From Mucilaginibacter sp. SMC90 (GTDB taxonomy: Bacteria > Bacteroidota > Bacteroidia > Sphingobacteriales > Sphingobacteriaceae), in assembly GCF_022811725.1 (NCBI RefSeq), contig NZ_CP094527.1, forward strand, positions 372,001-436,000: 64,000 bases of DNA. The letters run 5' to 3'. The position numbers and the translations under genes are program-made. Of this stretch, positions 18,053-28,011 are shown piece by piece (position 1 is the stretch's first letter; every line of letters starts with the position of its first letter). Below the pieces are notes generated by a model. That model searched no databases. It worked only from the letters and a program-made list of their open reading frames with translations, and was not told the DNA's origin.

Positions 18053-19149
18053 TGATGGATCAAAGCGGGAGCAGCAGGTCCGCGCGGCCGGTTCAGCAAG
18101 GCATTTTGATCGCCGGGAAGGATGGGCATATCCTGTCTGCCGATGAGACGGTCTGCGGGTTATTGCATTACCGCGCTGATGACCTGTATGGTCAGTCGCT
18201 ATGGGCATTGATCGGCTATCATCCCGGGCCTCCCTGCGATGAGACGCTGAAACACCGATCTCAGGCAGTAGTCTTGCCAAGGCCGGGCCTGCCTGCTTTC
18301 GTGGTGACACTGAGTACCCTGTCGCTGGCGCAGCAGGAGCTATTTGTCTGCACGATCCGGCTGCAGGAGGAGCAAGCTGAGGACCGGGTCGGCTTTTTGG
18401 CAAGTGCCGTAGATGCCCTGCAGCGGGCCAAAGCGGAGATGCAGCTTTCCCTAGACAAGGAAAAAGAGGTCAATCAGTTAAAAACGCGCTTTGTATCATT
18501 GGCTTCCCATGAGTTCCGGACCCCGTTAAGCAGTATCCAGTTGTCCGCAGCGCTCGTTGAGCGTTATTACGACCGGCTCGACCGCGATCAGGTATTCCGG
18601 CACCTGCATAAGATCCGGCTGGCAGTGGGCGCATTGACAGAGATCCTTGAAGATTTCCTTTGCCTGGAAAAGATGAACAGCGGCAGCATAGCGCCTGTAT
18701 ACGAGCAGGTCGACCTGCCCTTATTTTGCCGCGGGCTGGTGAGTGAAATGAAGCTCCAGGCCAAACCGGGGCAAGAGATGGTGTATGATCATGAAGGAGA
18801 ACAGACCTGCCTGGTGACGGATAAAAAACTACTGCGGCATTGCCTGTTAAATTTACTAAGTAATGCGATCAAATATTCGCCTGAAAATTTGCCGGTCAGG
18901 CTGACCACCCGTTTTTCCGGCCCCCATTGCGAGATCGATATCGCTGATCAGGGCCTGGGTATCCCTTTAGCGGACCAGGCAGGCCTGTTCGAACCGTTTT
19001 TCCGGGCGCACAATGTTATGGATATCCAGGGGACCGGCCTTGGCCTGAATATCGTCCGGCGCTATACCGAGCTGATGAACGGTAGTATCCGTTTTCAAAG
19101 TGAAGAGCACCGGGGTACCCTATTCACCTTAAGCTTTCCGGTCCGCTAA
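18049..19149 (+). CDS. PAS-domain sensor histidine kinase (soluble)
   Basis: 366 residues without transmembrane helices: PAS-like domain (about 15-125: GILIAGKDGHILSADETVCGLLHYRADDLYGQ), short coiled coil, HisKA with SHEFRTPLSSIQLSA (phospho-His), and HATPase with LLNLLSNAIKYSPE (N box), DIADQGLGIP and GTGLGLNIVRRY. Cytoplasmic sensor, signal unknown. Coupled to the azurin gene. Its 3' end overlaps by 26 bp the 3' end of a receiver gene on the other strand. Plausible partner of that receiver and of the receiver-CRP fusion at 32292-33347 (inference). Confidence 0.88.
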   Translation: MMMDQSGSSRSARPVQQGILIAGKDGHILSADETVCGLLHYRADDLYGQSLWALIGYHPGPPCDETLKHRSQAVVLPRPGLPAFVVTLSTLSLAQQELFVCTIRLQEEQAEDRVGFLASAVDALQRAKAEMQLSLDKEKEVNQLKTRFVSLASHEFRTPLSSIQLSAALVERYYDRLDRDQVFRHLHKIRLAVGALTEILEDFLCLEKMNSGSIAPVYEQVDLPLFCRGLVSEMKLQAKPGQEMVYDHEGEQTCLVTDKKLLRHCLLNLLSNAIKYSPENLPVRLTTRFSGPHCEIDIADQGLGIPLADQAGLFEPFFRAHNVMDIQGTGLGLNIVRRYTELMNGSIRFQSEEHRGTLFTLSFPVR

Positions 19150-19507
19150 GCAGCCCGCGGATACAGTCAAACAGCTCCTTTTCGTCGAAGGGCTTGATCA
19201 GGTACTCACAGGTGCCGATAGCCCTGGCGATCGCACGGTCAGCTGTTTCTGATTTGGCGGTAACAAAAATGAAGGGAATATCCCGGGTGCTGCTGTCTTC
19301 CAGCAGCGTACGGAAGACCGTATAGCCATCGGCTTCGCGCATGAGCACATCGCAGATGATCAGGTCAGGCAGGTTCGCTTGCGCCTGCCGGATACCTTCC
19401 AGGCCATTATCGGCGGTGATCACATGGTATCCTTCCAGATCCAGGAGTTCCGCGGTATTTTCCCGGATGTCTTCGTTGTCTTCAATCAGCAGGATCGTTT
19501 TTTGCAT
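19124..19507 (-). CDS. Single-domain response regulator (CheY-like)
   Basis: 127 residues, receiver domain only: acidic pocket ILLIEDNED, phospho-Asp in DLIICDVLM, the Thr/Lys switch in FIFVTAKSE and YLIKPFDEKEL. No output domain, so it works by protein contact or as a phosphate shuttle. Tail-to-tail overlap with the PAS kinase. No TGA-N6-TCA site is seen in its promoter region. Confidence 0.88.
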   Translation of the reverse strand: MQKTILLIEDNEDIRENTAELLDLEGYHVITADNGLEGIRQAQANLPDLIICDVLMREADGYTVFRTLLEDSSTRDIPFIFVTAKSETADRAIARAIGTCEYLIKPFDEKELFDCIRGLLSGPESLR

Positions 19508-19617
19508 ATCGTGGGCCGGCTATAAGGTATGAATAGCCAAAAAAACAAAAATTGCCCGACAGTTCGTTTGTCCATAATTCAGCAAAATTTGTTCTGAAGA
19601 CAGACCGCCGCTTAAAA

Positions 19618-20502
19618 TTACAGCTGATTTCTGAAGGTGGATGGTGATTCCCCGGTGTGCTTTTTAAAGAATTTGCTGAAAGCAGCCTGATCACTAAATC
19701 GCAATGCTGCCGCGATATCCGCGATAAGCAGATTGCCGTCACGCAAAAGCAGCTTTGCCTCGGCAACGATCGCCTCATCGATCAGCGTGCCTGGTGTTTT
19801 GCCGCAAGCGTTCCTGATCGCATGGATCAGGTATTTCGGGGTGATGAAAAGGGCATCCGCATAGAATTTCAGGTGGTGTTCCTGTTTGTCATGCTTCACC
19901 AGCAATTCACTGAATTGATGATGCAGGTCCTTGTACCGGCTGATACTATGGGGAATATCACCGGCATTTTTTTTGTAAAGAGCTGCCGCTTCATAAAGAA
20001 AAGTAAAAAAAAGTGTCCGGACGATCTCTGCATGGTAAACGGAATTATCTTCCGTTCGCTTTTCCAGGAGGATCTCATAGAGCTGCAGCAAGATCGCCGC
20101 TTCTTTTTCAGTTAACCGGATGGAGAATCCGACCTGTTCACTCAAATAGTGAAATGCGCCCAATAAGGACGGGCTGATATGATTCGCCAGTAGAAAATCC
20201 CGGGTAAAAAACAGGTACCGGCCTTTGCAATTTGGACTTACCTCCGTCAGCTCGACCTGCGTGCCCGGGGAAGCTGCTGTCAGGCAGTAAGGAACCAGTT
20301 CTATGGTATTATAGTTGACCTTACCTTTTAGCCAACCCGCTATGCAAATGAATAAAGAATAGTAATCCGGCCGGAACGGGGTCATTCCGCCGGTAAGCGT
20401 TTCGTCCCGGGCGATATAGTAGTCGGCGGCATACCAATGTTCGCCCTTTCCGGCCAATGTTTGCTGTATAGAGCTTAATGGTATTGATTTTTTATCATTC
20501 AT
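19618..20502 (-). CDS. AraC family transcriptional regulator
   Basis: 294 residues. N-terminal cupin-like sensing domain (LTGGMTPFRPDYYSLFICIAGWLKGKVNYNTIELVP); C-terminal double HTH with YADALFITPKYLIHAIRNACGKTPGTLIDEAIVAEAKLLL and IADIAAALRFSDQAAFSKFFKKHTGESPSTFR, the classical AraC recognition pattern. Alone between the receiver and phosphoketolase; targets unknown. Its own promoter lacks the island's operator, so it may respond to a separate signal. Confidence 0.88.
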   Translation of the reverse strand: MNDKKSIPLSSIQQTLAGKGEHWYAADYYIARDETLTGGMTPFRPDYYSLFICIAGWLKGKVNYNTIELVPYCLTAASPGTQVELTEVSPNCKGRYLFFTRDFLLANHISPSLLGAFHYLSEQVGFSIRLTEKEAAILLQLYEILLEKRTEDNSVYHAEIVRTLFFTFLYEAAALYKKNAGDIPHSISRYKDLHHQFSELLVKHDKQEHHLKFYADALFITPKYLIHAIRNACGKTPGTLIDEAIVAEAKLLLRDGNLLIADIAAALRFSDQAAFSKFFKKHTGESPSTFRNQL

Positions 20503-20658
20503 TCGTGATCGGCACTATTTAGCAAGATACAAATTAAAGCTCGCGTGGCCACTTTCGGTGCAACGGGATGATATGGAAAACGTTATTTATGCGTCAGCGT
20601 ATCACGCGGCAGCAAAGATGATGCATCGACCGAGATCTGTTGCCTCGTTATTAATTTT

Positions 20659-23031
20659 CTATTGCAAGCCCTTCCATTTCCATTCCAGGATCTCCGGCAT
20701 ATCGATGCCGTGCGTCCTAATGTAATTATAATGCTCAATCAGTTTATCCTTCATCTCCTGTTTCAGGTAGGCCGCGCGGTCACCCATTTGCGGCAAGCGG
20801 TCGATCACATCCTGGACCAGGCTGAAGCGGTCCATTTCATTCAATACCGTCATGTCAAACGGCGTGGTAATGGTCCCTTCTTCTTTGTAACCCCTCACGT
20901 GGATGTTGTGGTGATTGGTTCGCCGGTAGGTCAGGCGGTGGATCAGCCAGGGATAGGCATGAAAAGCAAAAATCACCGGTTTGTTCTTGGTGAACAGTGC
21001 ATCAAAGTCGGTGTCACTCAAGCCGTGTGGGTGTTCATGTTCCGGCTGGAGCTTCATCAGGTCAACCACGTTCACCACCCGGATCTTCAGTTCGGACAGT
21101 TTTTCTTTCAGGATGGAGACCGCCGCCAGCGTTTCCAGTGTAGGCACATCGCCCGCGCAGGCCATGACCACATCCGGTTCTGCGCCCTCGTCATTACTGG
21201 CCCAGTTCCAGATACCGATGCCCTTGGTACAATGCAGGGTCGCCTCTTCGATGGACAGCCACTGCGGCGAGGGGTGCTTGCCAGCGATGACGACGTTCAC
21301 ATAATGACGGCTGCGCAGGCAGTGGTCCATGACCGACAAGAGGCAATTGGCATCCGGCGGCAGGTAGACGCGGACAACGGAGGCTTTTTTATTTACCACA
21401 TGATCGATAAAGCCCGGGTCCTGGTGGGTGAAGCCGTTATGGTCCTGCCGCCACACATGCGAGGCGAGCAGGATATTCAGCGAGGCCAAAGGTCTGCGCC
21501 AGGCCAGCCCGGAGGTCACCTTCAGCCATTTGGCATGTTGGTTGAACATCGAATCAATAATGTGAATAAAAGCTTCGTAACAATTAAAAAGTCCGTGGCG
21601 CCCGGTAAGCAGGTAGCCTTCCAGCCAGCCTTCGCACTGATGTTCGCTTAGCATTTCCATCACGCGTCCTTCTTTTTTCAACAATACGTCGCCGGCTATC
21701 ATTTCCGCTTCCCATTGGCGTTCGGTCGCCTCAAAAACGGCATCCAGTTTATTGGATAGCGTCTCGTCCGGCCCGAACAGTCTGAAATTAGTTTGGTTCA
21801 GCCGGATCACATCCCTGATGAACCGGCCTAATACAAGCGTATCGCCCGGTCCGGCCGTACCCCGTTCGCTGACCTCCAACCCATAGTCGCAAAATTCAGG
21901 CATGTGCAGATCACGGAGCAGCAGCCCGCCGTTGGCGTGGGGATTTGCTCCCATTCGGCGTTCGCCCTCTGGAGCCAGAGCCGCCAGTTCCGGTAATAAC
22001 CGGCCCTGTTCATCGAACAGCTCCTGCGGCCGGTAGCTTTTCAGCCAGTCCTCCAGCTGGCGCAGATGCTCCGGATTTTTAGCCGGGTCGGAAAGCGGCA
22101 CCTGGTGGGCACGGAAGGTACCTTCTACCGCCAGGCCGTCTACCACTTTAGGACCGGTCCAGCCCTTAGGTGTTTTCAGGATGATCATTGGCCAGCAGGG
22201 TCTTTCGGCCCCGGGATCGGCTGCTGCATCTGCTTTGATGCTTTTGATCTCTTCCACGACCCGGTCCAGTAAGGCGGCCATCTCCCGGTGCATGGTTAGC
22301 GGGTCATCACCCGCGATCAGGTAGGGTTTCCAGCCGTAACCTTCGAACAGCGCCAGGAGCTCTTTTTCGGGGATTCGCGCCAGTACTGCCGGATTGGCGA
22401 TCTTGTAGCCGTTCAGGTGCAGGATCGGCAGCACCACGCCGTCGCTCAATGAATTGAGGAATTTGTTGGAATGCCAGGCAGTGGCCAAAGGACCGGTCTC
22501 CGCCTCGCCATCACCTACCACGCAGGAGACGATCAGCTCCGGGTTATCAAATACGGCCCCGAAAGCATGACTCAGGGAATAACCCAGCTCACCGCCCTCG
22601 TGCATGGAGCCGGGGCATTCCGGTGAAACATGGCTGGGGATCCCGCCCGGGAAGGAAAACTGGGTAAACAGTTTTTTTAGCCCGGCTTCATCCCGGGTGA
22701 TATTGGGATAGACCTCGCTGTAAGCACCTTCAAGGTAGGTTTGGCTGACCATAGCCGGCCCGCCGTGTCCGGGACCGGAAATATAGATCATGTCCAGCCC
22801 ATGTTTTTTGATCACGCGGTTGAGGTGCACGTAAATGAAGTTCTGCCCCGGTGTGGTCCCCCAGTGCCCAAGCAGCATGCGTTTAACGTGTTCTATTTTC
22901 AGTGACTCTTTCAGCAAGGGGTTATCATGCAGGTAGATTTGTCCCACGGAGAGGTAATTGGCAGCGCGCCAGTAGGCATCTACAGCCTGCAGTTCTTTTT
23001 CATTCATGATTCCGGGATTATTCATAAGCAA
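20659..23031 (-). CDS. xfp: Xylulose-5-P/fructose-6-P phosphoketolase
   Basis: 790-residue thiamine-diphosphate enzyme that splits xylulose 5-phosphate (or fructose 6-phosphate) with phosphate into acetyl-phosphate and a triose (or erythrose) phosphate. Visible: N-terminal [29 protein letters not shown], the [27 protein letters not shown] block, ThDP motif [19 protein letters not shown], and the C-terminal [14 protein letters not shown] region. Full length. It lies divergent from the 23160-26878 cluster that encodes Pta and AckA, with operator site 4 between them. Product acetyl-phosphate feeds AckA directly to give ATP. The exact start among Met 1, 3 and 9 is open. Confidence 0.93.
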   Translation of the reverse strand: MLMNNPGIMNEKELQAVDAYWRAANYLSVGQIYLHDNPLLKESLKIEHVKRMLLGHWGTTPGQNFIYVHLNRVIKKHGLDMIYISGPGHGGPAMVSQTYLEGAYSEVYPNITRDEAGLKKLFTQFSFPGGIPSHVSPECPGSMHEGGELGYSLSHAFGAVFDNPELIVSCVVGDGEAETGPLATAWHSNKFLNSLSDGVVLPILHLNGYKIANPAVLARIPEKELLALFEGYGWKPYLIAGDDPLTMHREMAALLDRVVEEIKSIKADAAADPGAERPCWPMIILKTPKGWTGPKVVDGLAVEGTFRAHQVPLSDPAKNPEHLRQLEDWLKSYRPQELFDEQGRLLPELAALAPEGERRMGANPHANGGLLLRDLHMPEFCDYGLEVSERGTAGPGDTLVLGRFIRDVIRLNQTNFRLFGPDETLSNKLDAVFEATERQWEAEMIAGDVLLKKEGRVMEMLSEHQCEGWLEGYLLTGRHGLFNCYEAFIHIIDSMFNQHAKWLKVTSGLAWRRPLASLNILLASHVWRQDHNGFTHQDPGFIDHVVNKKASVVRVYLPPDANCLLSVMDHCLRSRHYVNVVIAGKHPSPQWLSIEEATLHCTKGIGIWNWASNDEGAEPDVVMACAGDVPTLETLAAVSILKEKLSELKIRVVNVVDLMKLQPEHEHPHGLSDTDFDALFTKNKPVIFAFHAYPWLIHRLTYRRTNHHNIHVRGYKEEGTITTPFDMTVLNEMDRFSLVQDVIDRLPQMGDRAAYLKQEMKDKLIEHYNYIRTHGIDMPEILEWKWKGLQ

Positions 23032-23074
23032 GGGTTTGATGGTACAAAAATGCGGATAGCTGCAATAAATATTG

Positions 23075-23086
23075 TGACCGGCATCA
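23075..23086. promoter_or_regulatory. CRP/FNR-type operator (site 4), shared by phosphoketolase and the pta-ackA cluster
   Basis: TGACCGGCATCA inside TTGTGA-N6-TCACC, centre 23080.5. Rightward it is 55 bp from the centre of a -7 box GATATTTG (23132-23139); leftward it is 32 bp from CATTTTTG (23045-23052, minus strand) before xfp. Confidence 0.65.
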
Positions 23087-23159
23087 CCTTTGGATATGAC
23101 ACTGGTCCTTGAAAAGATAAGTAGCGCAGGCGATATTTGTTTTATAAAAATTCAGCAAA

Positions 23160-23528
23160 ATGAAAACAGCGAAGGATGAAGAACTGGGTGTGGAATTACA
23201 GGAATTGTACCTCACCGGCAAACAATGGTTGAGCGACCTGGAGTTCATGGAGGATGAAGAACGGTTCCTGGGCGAACAAGCGGCGGGCCTGATCATCGGT
23301 GGAAACATACTGGCCAGGCTCGATAATGCGGCCCTGAACCGTAACCTGCTCACGGCAGAAATCGCATGTTTCATGAACAAAATCGAGCCATTGACCGTTG
23401 ATACCAGCGGCAGCATCAGTCTACAGCTGGTGGAGGACTTCGTTTTATTGCAGAAGGCCGTACAGGACGCGCTGGCTGTGCTGAAAGGCATTAAGTACGC
23501 GCTGATAGCGGGGAAGCATGCCGCCTGA
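23160..23528 (+). CDS. Small helical protein, family not recognised
   Basis: 122 residues, predicted all-helical and acidic (ELQELYLTGKQWLSDLEFMEDEERFLGEQ, then LARLDNAALNRNLLTAEIACFMNKIE). No signal peptide or catalytic motif. First gene after the rightward promoter of operator site 4, and 19 bp before pta, so it is cotranscribed with acetate-pathway genes. It is similar in size and helical character to the protein at 33963-34346, which also follows an island operator; the two could be distant relatives (inference). Confidence 0.7.
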   Translation: MKTAKDEELGVELQELYLTGKQWLSDLEFMEDEERFLGEQAAGLIIGGNILARLDNAALNRNLLTAEIACFMNKIEPLTVDTSGSISLQLVEDFVLLQKAVQDALAVLKGIKYALIAGKHAA

Positions 23529-23547
23529 ACATTAATATAGCAACATT

Positions 23548-25647
23548 TTGACAAAAAGTATTTTTATTGCCTCTGCCGAGCCTTACAGCGGGAAGTCAAT
23601 GGTCGCACTGGGCCTGATGAATATGCTGCTGGGCAGGACCCAGAAGATCAGTTATTTCAAGCCGATAGTAACGCCCGGCGCTGAAGGTCAGACCGACAGC
23701 CATATCGATACCGTGCTCAGCCATTTTCAATTGCTGCAAACCTATGCTGAAGCCTGTGTTTTTACGCGTCAGCAAGCATTGGAACTGGTAAAGCAGCAGC
23801 GGCAGGGCGAAATGCTGGATACCATTATTGACCGTTTCAAATACGTGGAAGCTACCTCCGATTTTACCATTGTCGAGGGAAGTGATTTTGCGGGCCAGGC
23901 AACGGCATTTGAATTTGAGACCAACCGGCTGATCGCCAAAAATTTGAATGCACCTGTTGTGCTACTGGTTTCCGGCCGGCATAAATCCATCGCAGACATC
24001 CTGCAGGAAGCATTGAATTTTTTACGGGCCTATCAGCAGCTCGAGATCCAGGTCATCGCCCTGATCATTAACCATGTTCAGCCGGAACAGGCTAATGACA
24101 TCCGTGATTTGCTGAACGCCCAGCTTCCCGGCTCCGTCTTACCTGCGGTCATCCCTGCGGATAAAGCGCTGGAAAGCCCGACCGTGGCGGAGATATTTGA
24201 GCAGCTCAGCGGTCAGCTACTGTTTGGCGAAGACCTGCTGGAAAGCCCGGTAGATCACTTTGTAACCGGCGCCATGCAGGTGCCGAATTTTCTCAACTAT
24301 CTTAAGGAAAATGTCCTGATCGTCACACCGGGCGACCGGGGCGACATCATCATCAGTTCGCTCCAGGCAAACCTGTCAGCCAGTTACCCGCGTGTAGCTG
24401 GCATTGTGCTGACAGCAGGAACCGTACCAGAGGAGCCTGTCATGCGCCTGATCGAAGGCTTGCAGCATATCGTGCCGGTCATGGCCGTGACTACCGGCAC
24501 TTTTGAAACCACCAACAAGGTTGCCTCGGTACGCTCGCGGATCAGGCCCGGTCAAAACAAAAAGATCCAGCTCGCCATCGAAACCTTCAACCGTTATATG
24601 GATCTGGAAGCGCTCAATAAAAATATCATAACTTTTCATTCCAATGCCATGACGCCCCATATGTTCCAGTACCAGTTGGCACAATGGGCGAAACGTGAAA
24701 AGAAAACAATTGTATTGCCCGAAGGAAATGACGACCGGATCCTGCAGGCAGCGGCCCGGCTGGTCGCGCAGGATCTCGTCCGGCTGGTATTGCTCGGCGA
24801 TCCGGCAGAGATCTCGGCCTCTGTCAAACGCTTGGGTATCGATCTCGACCTGCAACAAATAAGGATAGTAGATCCTGCCCGGGCACCGCAGTATGAATCG
24901 TATGTCGAAACGCTGTATGATTTGCGTAAAAACAAAAATGTGACGCTGGAAATGGCCCGCGACCTGATGACTGACGTTTCTTATTTCGGGACGATGATGG
25001 TCTACAAAGGTGAGGCCGATGGCATGGTATCCGGCGCGGCCCACACGACTCAGCATACCATTCGCCCGGCGCTGCAGTTCATCAAGACCCGTCCCGGCAT
25101 ATCCACCGTGTCTTCGGTCTTTTTTATGTGCCTGGCTGACCGCGTTTCCGTGTTTGGTGATTGCGCGGTCAATCCGGACCCCACCCCGGAAGAGCTGGCG
25201 GAAATTGCGATCTCCTCAGCTGATAACAGCGCCAGGTTCGGCATCGAACCAAGAGTAGCCATGCTTTCTTACTCCTCGGGTACGTCAGGTACAGGCGAAG
25301 ACGTGGATAAAGTACGGCGCGCAACGCTGCTGGTGAAAGAAAGGCGGCCGGATATCAAGATCGAAGGGCCGATCCAGTATGATGCAGCGGTTGATCCCCT
25401 GGTCGGCCTTCAAAAGCTGCCCGGCTCGGAAGTGGCCGGACAGGCCAGTGTGCTGATATTTCCGGACCTGAACACTGGCAATAACACCTATAAAGCCGTG
25501 CAGCGTGAAACGGGAGCGCTTGCTATTGGACCAATGTTGCAGGGCCTGAACAAACCGGTCAATGACCTCAGCCGGGGCTGTACGGTGGAAGATGTGTTCA
25601 ATACGGTCATCATTACCGCCATTCAGGCGCAGGAAACGGGTGTTTAA
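23548..25647 (+). CDS. pta: Phosphate acetyltransferase (long form)
   Basis: 699 residues. N-terminal BioD-like P-loop domain (ASAEPYSGKSMVALGLMNMLLG), central DRTGG-like domain (DRGDIIISSLQANLS), C-terminal PTA_PTB catalytic domain (IVLPEGNDDRILQAA.. VSGAAHTTQHTIRPALQFIKT.. SYSSGTSGTGEDVDKV.. GPIQYDAAVD). It interconverts acetyl-phosphate and acetyl-CoA. The start is a TTG at 23548 (TTGACAAAAAGT); no ATG is available without losing the P-loop. Followed by ackA 16 bp later. The two plus the divergent phosphoketolase complete an acetyl-phosphate node. Confidence 0.93.
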   Translation: MTKSIFIASAEPYSGKSMVALGLMNMLLGRTQKISYFKPIVTPGAEGQTDSHIDTVLSHFQLLQTYAEACVFTRQQALELVKQQRQGEMLDTIIDRFKYVEATSDFTIVEGSDFAGQATAFEFETNRLIAKNLNAPVVLLVSGRHKSIADILQEALNFLRAYQQLEIQVIALIINHVQPEQANDIRDLLNAQLPGSVLPAVIPADKALESPTVAEIFEQLSGQLLFGEDLLESPVDHFVTGAMQVPNFLNYLKENVLIVTPGDRGDIIISSLQANLSASYPRVAGIVLTAGTVPEEPVMRLIEGLQHIVPVMAVTTGTFETTNKVASVRSRIRPGQNKKIQLAIETFNRYMDLEALNKNIITFHSNAMTPHMFQYQLAQWAKREKKTIVLPEGNDDRILQAAARLVAQDLVRLVLLGDPAEISASVKRLGIDLDLQQIRIVDPARAPQYESYVETLYDLRKNKNVTLEMARDLMTDVSYFGTMMVYKGEADGMVSGAAHTTQHTIRPALQFIKTRPGISTVSSVFFMCLADRVSVFGDCAVNPDPTPEELAEIAISSADNSARFGIEPRVAMLSYSSGTSGTGEDVDKVRRATLLVKERRPDIKIEGPIQYDAAVDPLVGLQKLPGSEVAGQASVLIFPDLNTGNNTYKAVQRETGALAIGPMLQGLNKPVNDLSRGCTVEDVFNTVIITAIQAQETGV

Positions 25648-25663
25648 TCTTTATCTTCGTTAT

Positions 25664-26878
25664 ATGTACATCTTAGTGATCAACTCGGGCAGCAGCTCTA
25701 TCAAATATCAACTTTTTCCTGTGGACGGCGATCAACCCGTTTGCAGCGGCCTGATCGAGCGGATCGGGCAGGACAACAGCAGGCTGACGCATCAAATTTT
25801 TAAGACAGGCGCTCAACAGGTCGTTAAACTGGAACAAGCCATCAAAGATCATGAAGCCGGCATGCAGGTCCTGGCGGGCCTGCTGACCCGGCCGGATATT
25901 GCTGTCATCCGGGATCCCGGCGAGATCGTAACCGTGGGCCATCGCGTGGTTCACGGCGGTGAAACGCTGACGGAGACCACGGTTGTCACAGCTGAAGTCA
26001 AAGAAAAGATCAAAGCGCTCTATCCGCTGGCGCCGCTGCATAACCCCGGTCATATTAAGGGTATCGAGGTCGCTGAAAAAATGTTCCTGCAGGCGGTCCA
26101 GGTAGCGGTCTTCGATACCGCCTATCACCGGACCCTGCCGGAAAGAGCCTTCCGTTACGCGATCGGTGAAAAGTTCTACCGCGAAGATGGCATCCGGGTG
26201 TATGGATTTCATGGCATCAGCCATCAATATGTTTCATGCGAAGCAGCAGCTTTCCTGGGCCGGCCGAATGCCAAACTGATCACGATTCACCTGGGTAACG
26301 GCTGCAGCATGGCTGCCGTCGAGGGCGACCGCTGCATTGACACCAGCATGGGGCTGACCCCGCTGGACGGCTTGGTAATGGGGACGCGTAGCGGCAGCAT
26401 TGATCCTTCAGTATTGCTTTACCTGCAACAGCAAAAAAATTATACTGCAGCAGAAATTACCGAGCTCCTTAACAAACAAAGCGGCATGCAGGGATTGACG
26501 GGGCACAATGATATGCGGGATATCAGCAAGCTTTATCAGGAGGGCGATCCGGCTGCCCGCCTGGCTTACGAGCTTTACACGTATCGCATTAAAAAGTTCA
26601 TTGGTGCCTACGCCGCGGCGATGAATGGGCTGGATGCGATCGTGTTTACAGCCGGCGTGGGCGAAAACGATGCGCTGACAAGGGAACTGGTCTGCCAGGA
26701 TATGGATTTCCTGGGTATCTGCCTTGATGGCCCCGCGAACAAGCGCCATGACACGGTCGCCCGGGATATTAGTTACCGGGATTCCCGGACGCGCGTGCTG
26801 GTCGTGCCGACGAACGAAGAACTGGCTATCGCCCGCGAATGTCGCATGCTAAGGTCCGGAGATCATCCCGCAACGTGA
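25664..26878 (+). CDS. ackA: Acetate kinase
   Basis: 404 residues. Converts acetyl-phosphate plus ADP to acetate plus ATP. The ATG at 25664 gives the canonical start MYILVINSGSSSIKYQLF; the longer frame overlaps pta. Motifs: VGHRVVHGGE, FDTAYHRTLPERAF, YGFHGISHQYVS, TIHLGNGCSMAAV, DTSMGLTPLDGLVMGTRSGSIDP, FTAGVGEND. Cotranscribed with pta. Confidence 0.95.
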   Translation: MYILVINSGSSSIKYQLFPVDGDQPVCSGLIERIGQDNSRLTHQIFKTGAQQVVKLEQAIKDHEAGMQVLAGLLTRPDIAVIRDPGEIVTVGHRVVHGGETLTETTVVTAEVKEKIKALYPLAPLHNPGHIKGIEVAEKMFLQAVQVAVFDTAYHRTLPERAFRYAIGEKFYREDGIRVYGFHGISHQYVSCEAAAFLGRPNAKLITIHLGNGCSMAAVEGDRCIDTSMGLTPLDGLVMGTRSGSIDPSVLLYLQQQKNYTAAEITELLNKQSGMQGLTGHNDMRDISKLYQEGDPAARLAYELYTYRIKKFIGAYAAAMNGLDAIVFTAGVGENDALTRELVCQDMDFLGICLDGPANKRHDTVARDISYRDSRTRVLVVPTNEELAIARECRMLRSGDHPAT

Positions 26879-26887
26879 CCAACGTCA
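26876..26887. promoter_or_regulatory. CRP/FNR-type operator (site 5) of the LOG-family gene
   Basis: TGACCAACGTCA (arms TGAC/GTCA), centre 26881.5, 33 bp from the centre of a perfect -7 box TACGTTTG at 26911-26918. The predicted start falls on or next to the ATG at 26922, so the transcript may be nearly leaderless. Confidence 0.6.
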
Positions 26888-26921
26888 TTATTTATTTCTG
26901 TCGCGCCTGGTACGTTTGTGA

Positions 26922-27644
26922 ATGGAGAATAAATCAGAGATCCGGTTCCTTGACGGACCACAATCACGCTGGAAGGAACTCAGGTTTACCTTTCAGACCA
27001 TGACTGAACTGATCCGCGGCTTCCGGGCGCTGCATTTTATAGGTCCCTGTATCACCGTTTTCGGTTCGGCCCGCTTTCACGAAGATCATCCCTTTTATGA
27101 ACAGACCCGCAAAGCAGCGGCAGCCTTTGCGCGATTAGGTTTTACGATCCTGACAGGGGGCGGTCCCGGCCTGATGGAAGCCGCAAATCGGGGTGCTAAG
27201 GATGTTGGCGGCAGGTCGGTCGGCTGTAACATCCGGCTGCCGGTCGAGCAGGAACCCAATTCTTACCTGGATAAATGGGTCTACATGAAGCAATTTTTCC
27301 TCCGTAAGGTATTGCTGGTCAAATACAGTTTCGCCTTCGTGGTCATGCCCGGCGGCTTTGGCACGATGGACGAATATTTTGAAGCGCTAACACTGATCCA
27401 GACGCATAAGATCAAAAACTTCCCCGTGATCATTTTCGGCAGGGAATATCACAAGGAACTGATCGCCTACATCGAAAACATGAAGGCCTGTGCTACGATC
27501 GGTGCAGATGATACTAATTTGTTCCTGGTAACGGATGATATTGATGAAGCGGTCCGCCTGATAAAAGAAAAGAGCATCAAGGAATTCGGTCTGAAACCAG
27601 TAAGCCGGCGCAAACCATTCCGCTGGTTGTTTGAAAAATGGTAA
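26922..27644 (+). CDS. LOG family protein (nucleotide 5'-monophosphate phosphoribohydrolase-like)
   Basis: 240 residues, Rossmann-like fold. Has TVFGSARFHEDHPFYEQTRKAAAAFARLGFTILTGGGPGLMEAANRGAKD and the family signature VMPGGFGTMDEYFEALTLIQT (PGGxGTxxE). LOG enzymes hydrolyse N6-modified AMP or purine monophosphates to base and ribose 5-phosphate. In this setting it could feed ribose phosphate into the pentose/phosphoketolase route (inference). Ends 2 bp before a convergent small gene. Confidence 0.88.
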   Translation: MENKSEIRFLDGPQSRWKELRFTFQTMTELIRGFRALHFIGPCITVFGSARFHEDHPFYEQTRKAAAAFARLGFTILTGGGPGLMEAANRGAKDVGGRSVGCNIRLPVEQEPNSYLDKWVYMKQFFLRKVLLVKYSFAFVVMPGGFGTMDEYFEALTLIQTHKIKNFPVIIFGREYHKELIAYIENMKACATIGADDTNLFLVTDDIDEAVRLIKEKSIKEFGLKPVSRRKPFRWLFEKW

Positions 27645-27646
27645 TT

Positions 27647-27961
27647 TTAATGGTTCATACAGTGCAAGGGGTGCCGGCTGTGGAAAAGACAATCATCGGC
27701 ATATTTCGCCGTTTTGAACAGGTCTGACTTTGGTTCGATCTCGAATCTTTGGCTATGCCGGAAACTGCGTTCTTCATACTCCCAGTCCAATACCAGTTCC
27801 CAGCTGCCTTCCTCCAGCTCAGTTAAGGGAATAGTTAATTCACGATCAGTGCCGGTATCGAAATGTCTGCCGACCGGCGTCTTTGGCGCCTGGCCGGAAA
27901 GCGGCCTTAAACGTAAAGTCCCTTGAAGGGGGTGATCAAAACTTAAGCGAAGTGATTTCAT
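27647..27961 (-). CDS. Small beta-rich FixH-like protein with Cys/His tail
   Basis: 104 residues. The core (LRLSFDHPLQGTLRLRPL.. IPLTELEEGSWELVLDWEYEERSFRHSQRFEI) resembles the soluble domain of FixH-type proteins, but no transmembrane anchor is present. The last 17 residues carry two Cys and four His, a possible metal site. Support as a real gene comes from a -7-like box TAATTTTA (27982-27989, minus strand) 32 bp from operator site 6. Assignment to FixH is tentative. Confidence 0.5.
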   Translation of the reverse strand: MKSLRLSFDHPLQGTLRLRPLSGQAPKTPVGRHFDTGTDRELTIPLTELEEGSWELVLDWEYEERSFRHSQRFEIEPKSDLFKTAKYADDCLFHSRHPLHCMNH

Positions 27962-28011
27962 ATAACTGCTTTTAACAGATTTAAAATTAAGTAGTTACAG
28001 CCTGAAAAAAG

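Noticed and set aside
20662-21651. 329-residue open frame opposite phosphoketolase
   Set aside because: Shadow of the high-GC phosphoketolase gene; low-complexity, His/Gln/Arg-rich product with no recognisable fold.
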